From the NCBI GenBank assembly GCA_964483805.1, contig CAZADH010000141.1, forward strand, positions 1 to 14,771: 14,771 nt of DNA. Direction: 5' to 3'. This stretch comes from CAZADH01 sp964483805. GTDB lineage: Bacteria; Muiribacteriota; Ozemobacteria; Ozemobacterales; Ozemobacteraceae. The notes under the pieces were generated by a model that saw only the letters and a list, made by a program, of their open reading frames with translations, was not told the DNA's origin and did no database searches. Within the stretch, counting starts at the first letter, position 1; the number at the start of each line of letters is the position of its first letter. The position numbers and the translations under genes were made by a program. Shown one piece after another: positions 6,727 through 13,953 of this stretch.

Positions 6727-7952
6727 ACGCCAGTGCCGCAATGTGTCCAGCCACGCGGCGCGCTATGCTGCCCCCGGGGCGGCGCCCGTCGATTCTCATC
6801 GTCGCCGGCGAAGCCTCGGGCGACATCTATGCCAGTTCGCTCATCGACGTCCTGCTCGAACGTGGTGACAGCACCATTTTTGCGGTCGGCGGGCGGCACA
6901 CCGCGCGGCGGCCGGTGAAACTGCTGGTCGACAGCTCCGACTGGGCCGCAATCGGCTACGTCGAGGCGCTCAAGAAGTTCCCCAAACTCTATCTGGAACT
7001 GCAACGGCTATATCGCTTCCTCAACAAGCAGCGCCCCGACCTGTTGCTGCTCGTCGATTATCCCGGGTTCAACATGCGTCTGGCCCGTTACGCCAAGACG
7101 CTCGGCATACCTACATTGTATTACTTCCCGCCATCGAAGTTCGCCAAAGATCCGCGTGACGTCGCCGATGCCGCACAGAACATCACCTGCGTTGCCTCGA
7201 CCTTCACCTTCACGCACGAGGTTTACGAAGCTGCCGGCGCCAAGGGCCAGTTCGTCGGTCACCCGTTGCTCGACCTCGCCCGGCCGAGTATGTCACGCGA
7301 CGAAGCGCTCAGGCAGTTCGGCCTCGACCCGCAGCGGCCGATCGTCGGCCTCTGCCCCGGCAGCCGCCGCAGCGAGATCGACTACATTCTGCCGGTCATG
7401 CTCGATGCCGCGCGCATTCTCACGAGACAGCGGCCGAACCTCCAGTTCCTCGTGCCGGTGATCCCGAGCACGCAGGGGTGCGTCTACGGTTACCCGCTCA
7501 GCGAGCTGCAAGACCGGCTCAATGCCACGGGTCTGTGTGTGAAGCTCGTCGAGGGCCGCCCCTACGATGTCATGGCCTTGTCGGAGCTCCTGCTCATCAG
7601 TTCCGGCACAGCAACGCTCGAGGCGTCGCGCATTGGCACGCCGATGATCATCGTCTATCGCGTGTCACGCTTCACCGAGTTTCTCGCCACCTATCTCAAC
7701 AAGCTGCCGGCGTTCATCGGGCTTCCCAACATCATCCTCAAGCGCATGGCGGTGCCCGAACTGATTCAACACCAGCTCACCCCCGAAAAACTGGCCGAGA
7801 CCGCCGGCAACCTGCTCGACCACCCCGAGCTGATCGACCAGCAACGGCGCGATCTGGCCGAGGTCGTCAGTCATCTGGGCACGTCGGGCGCGCACGAGCG
7901 TGTGGCCGATCTGGCGGTCGAGCTGCTGACCTCGTCGGCTTCAACGCGGTAA
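6723..7952 (+). CDS. Divergent second LpxB-family glycosyltransferase (GT19)
   Basis: The 409-residue protein is clearly an LpxB homologue. It has VAGEASGD (27-34), VDYPGFNMR (111-119, conserved Asp112), GHPLLD (179-184), CPGSRRSEI with Arg215, SGTATLE (294-300), PMIIVY (307-312), GLPN (333-336) and PEL (345-347). It differs from the first copy where family members are most alike. PQVWAW is replaced by FPPSKFAKDP (135-144), the GGPxM segment becomes VGGRHTARRP (55-64), and the N-terminus carries about 20 extra residues. Length and intact catalytic-side motifs argue against a decaying copy. It may condense different acyl-sugars, act on another UDP-sugar, or be a remnant enzyme under relaxed selection; sequence alone does not decide. 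It is coupled to DUF374 by an ATGA overlap and followed closely by the pilin-like gene. Confidence 0.85.
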   Translation: MNASAAMCPATRRAMLPPGRRPSILIVAGEASGDIYASSLIDVLLERGDSTIFAVGGRHTARRPVKLLVDSSDWAAIGYVEALKKFPKLYLELQRLYRFLNKQRPDLLLLVDYPGFNMRLARYAKTLGIPTLYYFPPSKFAKDPRDVADAAQNITCVASTFTFTHEVYEAAGAKGQFVGHPLLDLARPSMSRDEALRQFGLDPQRPIVGLCPGSRRSEIDYILPVMLDAARILTRQRPNLQFLVPVIPSTQGCVYGYPLSELQDRLNATGLCVKLVEGRPYDVMALSELLLISSGTATLEASRIGTPMIIVYRVSRFTEFLATYLNKLPAFIGLPNIILKRMAVPELIQHQLTPEKLAETAGNLLDHPELIDQQRRDLAEVVSHLGTSGAHERVADLAVELLTSSASTR

Positions 7953-7960
7953 TCCGGGTG

Positions 7961-8362
7961 ATGTCGATGTTCCCGATCGCGCACCGCGGCCGGCGACTTC
8001 GCGGGCGCCCACTGCGACGTGATGCCTTCACGCTGATCGAGCTGATGATCGTTCTGTCGATCATCGCCATCGTCATCGGCATCACCGCCTTCGGCTACAG
8101 CAACATCCGCGACAAGGTGCGCCGCGTGTCATGTCGTGAGAACCAGCGCATCATCTATCAGGCTGCCGTGCGCATGCAGACCGAGAACCCGAGGTTCGAG
8201 GGCGCCGATCTCGACGTCACGGCCCTGGTCAAAGGCGGTTATCTGAAGAAGGCGCCCAAATGCCCGTCGGGCGGCCGTTATGCCATCGACAACGAGAAAG
8301 GTACCCTGGTGGTCAGTTGTTTCAACCCGGCTGGGGCGCTGGGTCACGGATCGTTTAAGTGA
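7961..8362 (+). CDS. Type IV pilin/pseudopilin-like protein with class III signal peptide
   Basis: The 133-residue product has a basic 22-residue leader and then the prepilin motif A|FTLIELMIVLSIIAIVIGI, with Glu27 as mature residue 5 and a hydrophobic helix at about 25-45. Prepilin peptidase would cut between Ala22 and Phe23. Ala instead of the usual Gly at -1 is tolerated in known systems. The mature part is short, with the pattern LVKGGYLKKAPKCPSGGRY (89-107) seen in many minor pilins and pseudopilins, and three cysteines (58, 101, 120), of which the last two could pair. The ATG at 7961 is chosen because the gene then starts eight bases after the lpxB-like stop; a GTG directly before it is possible, and the ribosome site is weak. 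No pilus assembly genes are nearby. Confidence 0.82.
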   Translation: MSMFPIAHRGRRLRGRPLRRDAFTLIELMIVLSIIAIVIGITAFGYSNIRDKVRRVSCRENQRIIYQAAVRMQTENPRFEGADLDVTALVKGGYLKKAPKCPSGGRYAIDNEKGTLVVSCFNPAGALGHGSFK

Positions 8363-8402
8363 CCTGAATGTCGATGCACTCGCCTGGGCCGGCACCGCAA
8401 AC

Positions 8403-9434
8403 GTGTCTTTTATAAATACACTGTATTCCACTTTCTTTGGCGCCCCGGGTTCCGGGGGTGTCGATCTGTGCGCCTGGCTGCTGCGACTGTCGCGTCTCTG
8501 TTGCCGACTGCCCGATCGTGCCGCGCGGGGATTTGCCCTGGCCACCGCCGCCGTGGCTGCCCGCGTCTGGCTGTGCGAGCGCCACCGCTTGAGCGAGGTC
8601 ATCGACCGCACCTACCATCGCCTCAACCTCTTGCCGCCGCGACCGGTCGGCGAGGTCGTCGATCGGCTGTTCGCCCACTACAGCCTCAACAGTGTCGAGA
8701 TGCTCCGGTTTCCGCTGGTATCGACCGCGTGGCTGCGCGATCGCTTCGATCTGCGGGGACTCGAAAACCTGCGCGCTGCCCTCAGCGGTGGTCGTGGTGT
8801 CATCCTGGTCGTGCCACACGTGGGCAACTGGGAACTGCTGGGCGCGGCCATTACTCACGCCGGGTTTCCACTGCATTCGTTCTACCTTGCCCAGAAGGAA
8901 CGCGACCTGGGTGCCGCCCTCGATCGGTTGCGCGTGCACACGAAGATCGTGTTGCACGATCGCGACCGCGGGGCGCGTGAGGCGTTGCGCGCGCTCAAAC
9001 GCGGCGAGATCCTCGGCATGATCGCCGATCAGGATGGCGGCAATCAGGGCGTCTATCGCGAGTTCCTCGGCCACTGGGTCAGCAACCCCGCCGGCCCCGC
9101 CAATTGGAGCCTGCGCACCGGCGCCGCCGTAGTGCCATTGTATTGCTTGCGCCGGGGTCTGTCGGATCGGTTCGTCGCCTGGTTCATGCCGGCACTGCCG
9201 GAACCGCGCGGCGCGACAAGCAACGAGCGGGTCATCGACCGAACAGAAACGATTCTCGAATGGATGGAGCAGGTCATCCTGGCGCACCCCGACCAATACC
9301 TGTGGTTCTACAACCGCAACCGGCCCCGGCACCATCATTGGACAGCCAGTCTCAAACAACGCGGTCACCCCATGCGCCGCGGCTGCGCCTGCTACAGCAC
9401 CGACGTGTCCGGGCACGCTGCCCAATCACCATGA
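8403..9434 (+). CDS. LpxL/HtrB-family lipid A acyltransferase
   Basis: These inner-membrane enzymes transfer a fatty acid from acyl-ACP to a hydroxyacyl chain of Kdo-lipid A. From the GTG at 8403 the product is 343 residues. It shows the catalytic HX4E motif VPHVGNWE (137-144; His139, Glu144), the ADQDGGNQGV segment (208-217) followed by EFLGHWVSNPAGPA, PLYCLR (245-250), and the typical ending HPDQYLWFYNRNRPR (295-309). The homologous part begins around residue 19. The GTG at 8403 is the only in-frame start between the pilin stop and that point, and it has no clear ribosome site; an ATG at 8280 inside the pilin gene is an alternative. About 35 unrelated residues follow the family end, and the stop overlaps waaA as ATGA. 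Which acyl position it fills cannot be told. Confidence 0.88.
   Translation: MSFINTLYSTFFGAPGSGGVDLCAWLLRLSRLCCRLPDRAARGFALATAAVAARVWLCERHRLSEVIDRTYHRLNLLPPRPVGEVVDRLFAHYSLNSVEMLRFPLVSTAWLRDRFDLRGLENLRAALSGGRGVILVVPHVGNWELLGAAITHAGFPLHSFYLAQKERDLGAALDRLRVHTKIVLHDRDRGAREALRALKRGEILGMIADQDGGNQGVYREFLGHWVSNPAGPANWSLRTGAAVVPLYCLRRGLSDRFVAWFMPALPEPRGATSNERVIDRTETILEWMEQVILAHPDQYLWFYNRNRPRHHHWTASLKQRGHPMRRGCACYSTDVSGHAAQSP
8415..8427 (+). repeat. AT-rich 13-bp inverted repeat inside the acyltransferase 5' end
   Basis: AATACA-C-TGTATT is a perfect inverted repeat with one central base, set in an AT-rich patch (8407-8440). It lies four to eight codons after the proposed GTG start and codes for part of SFINTLYS. 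It contains both orientations of the AATACA word discussed in the findings. It could be an operator, an internal promoter element, or only the result of the codons used. Confidence 0.4.
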
Positions 9435-10963
9435 CCGACGGGGTCAACGACGCACGGTGGCCCTGGGCCGAATTGGCGACGTTGTTTGCCGAACAGGTCC
9501 TGTTGGGTGGCGCCTTCGTTGCCGGCGCCGCGGTGTTTCCGTGGCTGTGTCGGCCCGACAACCGTTTCGGGCAGGGGTTTCACCATTACCTGGGACGCAT
9601 GCCGCGGCCCGAACGAACATGGACAGGCGGCCCTGTCGTGGCGCCGATCGGCAAAGAGTTACATTGTCAATACAGATCCGGGAACCTCTGGCTGCATGCG
9701 GTCTCGCTCGGCGAAGGTCTGGCAGCGTCGGCGCTGATTCCGGCACTGGCCGCCACCCACCCCGATCTGCGCGTCTGCGTCACCACCACCCACCCCGATG
9801 CCCTGGCGGCCCTGCGACGGCGCCCCGGGGTGACCGAGGCGGCCTATTTTCCGCTCGACCTGTTGCCGGCCCAGCAACGGGCGCTGACCCGCTGGAAGCC
9901 GGCCGCGATCCTGCTGACCGAGACCGATTTCTGGCCCGGCCTGTGCTGCCTCGCGCAACGGCGCGGCGTGCCGCTGGTGCTCGTGAATGGACGCATCTCG
10001 ACCAAGATCCACGGGTTCTACCGGCGGGTTCCTCCGCTGGCGCGACTCGTCTTTGGCGCATTCCGCCTGTTCCTGGTGCAGACCGACACCGACCGCGAAC
10101 GACTGCTCGACCTGGGTGTCGAGCCGACGCGCATCGTCATCACCGGCAATCTGAAGGCCGATGCCGCGCCGGTGCCGGCACCGACCGCACGCGCGGCGAT
10201 CCGGGGCTGGGCGGGCAGCAACCCGGTCTGGGTGCTGGGTTCGTTACACCCCACTGAGTTCGAGATGCTGCTGCCCCACCTGCAAGGATTGCTCGCGCGA
10301 CATCCAACCTTGCGCGTGCTCATCGCCCCCCGCGCCATTGCCAACGTCGAGACATGGGCCCGCAAACTAGCGTCGGCAGGCATCGAGACGGTTCGCCGCT
10401 CGGCCCTGCCTTCGGTCGATCTCGAGAACGCAGACGCAGAGGCCGGCGATGGGCAACCACTGTCCGAACCGACTCGAGGTGGAGATCCGCCATGCACTGG
10501 CGCCCCGGTTGTCAACAGTCATCCCGAGGTTGTTGCCACGGCTACCGGCACACGGCCGCCCGCGTCAAATCGCCCCACAACACGCGTCTGCCTGCTCGAC
10601 ACTCTGGGTGAGCTGGCCGATCTCTACGGACCAGCCACCATGGCCTTCGTGGGCGGTTCGCTCGATCCGCACGTGGGTGGGCACAACCCGCTCGAGCCGT
10701 TGCACCACGGCACGCCACTGTTGATGGGACCGCATTGCCGCAACTTCGCCGCCCTGGTCGATGAGCTGACGGCGGCAGGTGGCATACAACGTATTACCGA
10801 CGGGCCATCACTCTGCGCCGCGGTCTCGAGCTGGCTCGACAATCCGGTGGCGGCCAAGACCGCCGCAACTGCCGGCACCCAGGTCCATGCCCGTCACCGC
10901 GGGGCAATGGCGCGAACGATCGCAGCGCTGGGCGAGGTGCTCGCTGACAGCAGTCGTCGATAG
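9431..10963 (+). CDS. waaA: WaaA (KdtA), Kdo transferase, with a large insertion
   Basis: WaaA transfers Kdo from CMP-Kdo to lipid IVA at the inner membrane (GT30). The 510 residues include a membrane segment (about 13-38), then the acceptor domain with HAVSLGEG (89-96; Glu95 matches the family's catalytic Glu), a TETDFWPG variant (163-170) of the usual ETExWPN, and VNGRIS (185-190). Next come TGNLKAD (238-244), the donor-domain motifs LDTLGELADLYG (389-400), FVGGSL (406-411), GGHNPLEPL (416-424) and MGPHCRNF (432-439). The protein is roughly 80 residues longer than usual, mainly because of a low-complexity stretch at about 326-382. That stretch sits between the normal RRS and the VxLLDTxGEL strand and stays in frame. 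The start shares ATGA with the acyltransferase stop. No lpxK follows; the next gene is convergent. Confidence 0.92.
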   Translation: MTDGVNDARWPWAELATLFAEQVLLGGAFVAGAAVFPWLCRPDNRFGQGFHHYLGRMPRPERTWTGGPVVAPIGKELHCQYRSGNLWLHAVSLGEGLAASALIPALAATHPDLRVCVTTTHPDALAALRRRPGVTEAAYFPLDLLPAQQRALTRWKPAAILLTETDFWPGLCCLAQRRGVPLVLVNGRISTKIHGFYRRVPPLARLVFGAFRLFLVQTDTDRERLLDLGVEPTRIVITGNLKADAAPVPAPTARAAIRGWAGSNPVWVLGSLHPTEFEMLLPHLQGLLARHPTLRVLIAPRAIANVETWARKLASAGIETVRRSALPSVDLENADAEAGDGQPLSEPTRGGDPPCTGAPVVNSHPEVVATATGTRPPASNRPTTRVCLLDTLGELADLYGPATMAFVGGSLDPHVGGHNPLEPLHHGTPLLMGPHCRNFAALVDELTAAGGIQRITDGPSLCAAVSSWLDNPVAAKTAATAGTQVHARHRGAMARTIAALGEVLADSSRR

Positions 10964-11035
10964 AGACTGCGGAGGACTGGAGCCAGCTCGGTAACCCTGT
11001 GGATCTCGTCGATCTACTCGAGCGGCCTGTTCAGC

Positions 11036-12697
11036 TCACTCCGCCGCGTCTTGGCAACGCCCCGTGCCTCGCGCCGCCGGCTCCCGCGTCAGCGCCCCAT
11101 GGCGCCGCCACACCAGCGTTGCCAGCGCCTCGACCGCGTCGGCCGGCAGGTCGAGATTGCACATGGTGATTTCGATCAACAGCGACCCACGCACGATGCG
11201 CCAGATCACGTTATGCATCTTCGGTTCGCCAAGCGGCATCAGCGTGAACTCAACGCGACGCGCGATGCTGGCCACGAACTGCGGGGCGTCGGTGGCATTC
11301 ACATCGGTGACCTGCAACTTGCGACTGTCGTTCAACTGCGCAAAATTACGATTGGCCATGGCTTCGACGGCATCGATGTACTCGCGGCCGATGGCGGCGT
11401 CGCGCAAGACAATCAGGGTTACATTGCCGAGTCTCGACTGTTCTGGGCTCCGCGCCACGAGGGCCTGCGCATGCTCGACCTGGGCGAGCAGACGGTCGCG
11501 CTCCGTTTCGCGCAATCCTGCATAGGCGGATTGCAGGCCCATCTGACCGATCTCGATGTTGTCGACCTGCCAGCGATCGTCACCAAACCACCGTTCGAGC
11601 CCGCGCAGGACCCAGGCATAATCAGGGCGTTCGCACCGCGTCGACGACCAGGTCTCCGGGTGTTTGATCATCGCAGTGCGCACCGGTGGATGTCGGATGA
11701 TCTCCCAGACGCGCGCCAGTCCGCCCTGCGCATGGTGATGCGCGATGAACCGGCGGCCGCCCAGGTAGATCTGCTCGAACTGCGCTGCCATGGCCCGGTT
11801 CATCAACTCGAACGCCGGGTCGTCGAACTTGACGACGCCGGCGGTGAAGAGGCGAGAGAACTGGATCACCTCTTCGGTCAGACCCAGCCTCGCGCCGACC
11901 TCGTCCTGCACAAACACCGCGAACCCCTCGATGGTCGCATTGAACGCCAGCAGTTCTTCTTGCGACTTCATGCCCGCCAGCATCTGGGCAAGATCGACGG
12001 CCTCGTCCTGCAGAGCATGCACCAGTTCATGGGCGATGATCAGTTTGACCAGACCCGGGCGGTATTCCCCCTCGATTCTCGCCAAGCGCAGCAACGGTTC
12101 GACATTGCGCGGCAGCAGAAAGAGCACGCGATCTTTGAACCCGTATTTGCCGAGCAATACAGGAGCAATATTCGCTGCCTGCTTCGCCGCCAGCTTCGCC
12201 AAATCGTCTTCGCTGCGATCTGGCATGAGATTGCGCAACTGTGGCAGGATATCACGCGCCAGCGCCGCCCCCACCTCGTCGCGCCCTGCCAATCGCAACC
12301 GCGGCCTCTTCTTGAATCTTCGACCCGCTGCCTTTTCGATCAGCGGCAGGACCTCGCGCAGATACCGTTCAGCCGTCGCCTTGTCGAATGCTGGTTCGCC
12401 CTCGTCGAGCAGCTCCTCGAACTTGATCGGCGATTTGTCATCGACCGCCGGTGGTTCGTTTGCACCCTTCGAAAGTGGCGTTTCGCGCGCGTGAACGGTG
12501 AATGTGGCCGGTGAGAACGACGCCTCGATGATGCCCGGCGGCACGATCGACGGGTTTGCGGGATCGGTGGTCGGAACGGTGCCCGCCCTAGCGCCGCCGG
12601 CGACCGCCAGCACCATGGCCAAACAGGCGAACAAGAGACGACCAATTGCGCGGATGAAACTACGCCGACTCGTTGGAGTATAATGAGTGAAGACCAT
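11036..12697 (-). CDS. Secreted HExxH zinc metalloprotease-like protein, function unknown
   Basis: The 553-residue product has a classic signal peptide: basic residues to about 20, a hydrophobic core at 21-34, and ARA|GT cleavage after residue 38. The mature part holds IIAHELVHALQDE with the zinc motif His223-Glu224-x2-His227 and a probable third ligand Glu257 in NATIEGFA thirty residues later, a gluzincin-like layout. It should therefore act in the periplasm, surface or medium. I do not recognise a named family, and the C-terminal 250 residues show no motif I can assign, so peptidase activity is predicted only from the zinc site. The ATG at 12697 is preceded on its strand by AGAAGGG (12702-12708) at four bases. 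It is convergent with waaA, 72 bp apart, and divergent from the phosphodiesterase gene. Nothing indicates a link to lipid A synthesis. Confidence 0.75.
   Translation of the reverse strand: MVFTHYTPTSRRSFIRAIGRLLFACLAMVLAVAGGARAGTVPTTDPANPSIVPPGIIEASFSPATFTVHARETPLSKGANEPPAVDDKSPIKFEELLDEGEPAFDKATAERYLREVLPLIEKAAGRRFKKRPRLRLAGRDEVGAALARDILPQLRNLMPDRSEDDLAKLAAKQAANIAPVLLGKYGFKDRVLFLLPRNVEPLLRLARIEGEYRPGLVKLIIAHELVHALQDEAVDLAQMLAGMKSQEELLAFNATIEGFAVFVQDEVGARLGLTEEVIQFSRLFTAGVVKFDDPAFELMNRAMAAQFEQIYLGGRRFIAHHHAQGGLARVWEIIRHPPVRTAMIKHPETWSSTRCERPDYAWVLRGLERWFGDDRWQVDNIEIGQMGLQSAYAGLRETERDRLLAQVEHAQALVARSPEQSRLGNVTLIVLRDAAIGREYIDAVEAMANRNFAQLNDSRKLQVTDVNATDAPQFVASIARRVEFTLMPLGEPKMHNVIWRIVRGSLLIEITMCNLDLPADAVEALATLVWRRHGALTREPAARGTGRCQDAAE
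12679..12684 (+). promoter_or_regulatory. Consensus -10 box TATAAT for the phosphodiesterase gene (tentative)
   Basis: A perfect TATAAT lies 58 bp before the ATG at 12742, in a divergent gap where a promoter is expected. No good -35 is visible at 16-18 bp upstream. The box also sits within the first codons of the minus-strand metalloprotease gene (HYTPT), so the two promoters would overlap. On the minus strand TATAGA (12708-12713) is a weaker -10-like sequence, but it overlaps that gene's ribosome site. Confidence 0.35.
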
Positions 12698-12730
12698 CGA
12701 ACCCTTCTCTATACGGTACTTGCGAAAAGT

Positions 12731-12734
12731 GAGG
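12731..12734 (+). promoter_or_regulatory. Shine-Dalgarno for the phosphodiesterase gene
   Basis: GAGG seven bases before the ATG at 12742 supports that start. Confidence 0.6.
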
Positions 12735-12741
12735 TCCGGTC

Positions 12742-13911
12742 ATGATACCTCGACGCGCAATCGTTCTGCCATTGCTGCTGGTGTGGGTCCTTGGCTGCAT
12801 GCTGGTTCTCGTCGGACCGGCCACGGCGGCGGACCCGGCGCCATTCACCGGCGACGCGATCACGCCCATGACCAGCACCCCGGCCGACGCAACCGCGGTC
12901 GCTCCCCCCGACGTCGACCCGGCAATTGTCAGCATCGCACCCGATCAGGGGGTTTCGGTCGCTCCACCGCCCGAGGCAACGGGCACACCCCAACACGAGT
13001 TTCTGATGATCGGCCACATGGGTGCCCCCACCGAACGGATCGAGAACACGCTGCCATCGTTCGCCCGCGCCATCGAGCTGGGGGCCAATGCGATCGAGAC
13101 CGACCTGTCGCTGACGAAAGACGGCGTGCTCGTGCACTGGCACGACTGGAGCCCCAACAACGTCGTCGCGAAGTTCCGCCAACTCGGCAAACAGGGCCTG
13201 CTCTACCGCCCCCACTGCCCGAACCTGTTCTCGAAGTGGCGCAAGCCGGTGCCTGAGTTGACGCTGGCCCAGTTGCGCGAGCATTTCGGCTACGTGCGCA
13301 CGATCTACGGCGTCGGCACGAAGCAACCCAAGGCCGACACCCCGATTCTGACGCTCGACGAGTTCTGCAAATGGGCGGCCAACGAACCACGTCTGCGCCG
13401 GGTTTTCTTCGATGTGAAGATACCCAAGGACGGCACGGCCTACGTGAAGCCGTTCTTCACCAACGCTCTGCGGGCCCTGAAGGCACACAACCTCGATCAA
13501 CGCGCGGTGTTCATGGTTCCGCAGGCCAACATTCTCGAAGCCGCGAAGCCATTCTTCACCTCCGAAACCCGCGCCAAACTCGACTGGGACCAGGAACTGC
13601 CGCCTGGCGTCATCATCCACCCCGACAAGTTTTCGGCGGCCAACAAGGCGATCGCGGCCGGCGTCTCGTATGCGTCGCTCGGCCGCCCTGTGGCGACGAT
13701 CGCCGGTTACTCGATCTACAAGAAGATCGTCACGCGCGATCTCGAGCGCCAGAAGAAGCACAACGCCAGCAAACCGGCGACACCGTTGGCGGGTTACATC
13801 GTCTGGACGATCGACAAACCGGAAGAGATGCGCGAGTTGATGAAACTCGGCGTCCAGGGCATTCTTACCAACAAACCCGCCGTTCTGCGCGCTGCTGCCG
13901 AGCAGCCCTGA
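12742..13911 (+). CDS. Secreted glycerophosphodiester phosphodiesterase-family protein
   Basis: Family members cleave glycerophosphodiesters, such as deacylated phospholipids, to glycerol 3-phosphate and an alcohol. The 389-residue product has a signal sequence. Either signal peptidase I cuts near ATA-A (27-30), or Cys19 in VLGC is a lipobox; the hydrophobic residues after Cys19 favour the former. A Pro/Ala/Thr-rich linker runs from 31 to 84. The TIM-barrel domain then shows GHMGAPTERIENTLPSF (91-107; His91, Glu101-Asn102), IETDLSLTKDG (118-128; Glu119, Asp121), VHWHDW with His134, and the C-terminal WTIDKPEEM...GVQGILTNKP (355-379). Most catalytic and metal residues are present. The usual Arg after the first His is Met93, and the barrel acidic residue is Asp224 where Glu is more common, so substrate or activity may differ. 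It is divergent from the metalloprotease gene. Confidence 0.88.
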   Translation: MIPRRAIVLPLLLVWVLGCMLVLVGPATAADPAPFTGDAITPMTSTPADATAVAPPDVDPAIVSIAPDQGVSVAPPPEATGTPQHEFLMIGHMGAPTERIENTLPSFARAIELGANAIETDLSLTKDGVLVHWHDWSPNNVVAKFRQLGKQGLLYRPHCPNLFSKWRKPVPELTLAQLREHFGYVRTIYGVGTKQPKADTPILTLDEFCKWAANEPRLRRVFFDVKIPKDGTAYVKPFFTNALRALKAHNLDQRAVFMVPQANILEAAKPFFTSETRAKLDWDQELPPGVIIHPDKFSAANKAIAAGVSYASLGRPVATIAGYSIYKKIVTRDLERQKKHNASKPATPLAGYIVWTIDKPEEMRELMKLGVQGILTNKPAVLRAAAEQP

Positions 13912-13953
13912 ACGAGGCCTCGCCGCGCCACCGCAACGCCGCACACGACACCC

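Noticed and set aside
6723..7952. Second lpxB as a pseudogene
   Set aside because: The frame is full length with intact motifs, a good ribosome site and translational coupling.
8355..9425. Minus-strand open frame (356 codons) opposite the LpxL-like acyltransferase
   Set aside because: It covers the same stretch as a gene with an HX4E catalytic motif; it is an antisense artefact of high G+C.
10964..11035. Terminator between convergent waaA and the metalloprotease gene
   Set aside because: Small inverted repeats such as GAGC-CA-GCTC occur, but there is no stable stem followed by a T-run on either strand.
11051..12514. Plus-strand open frame (487 codons) opposite the metalloprotease gene
   Set aside because: The minus strand has a signal peptide and an HExxH motif; the plus frame is His/Gln/Arg-rich without motifs.
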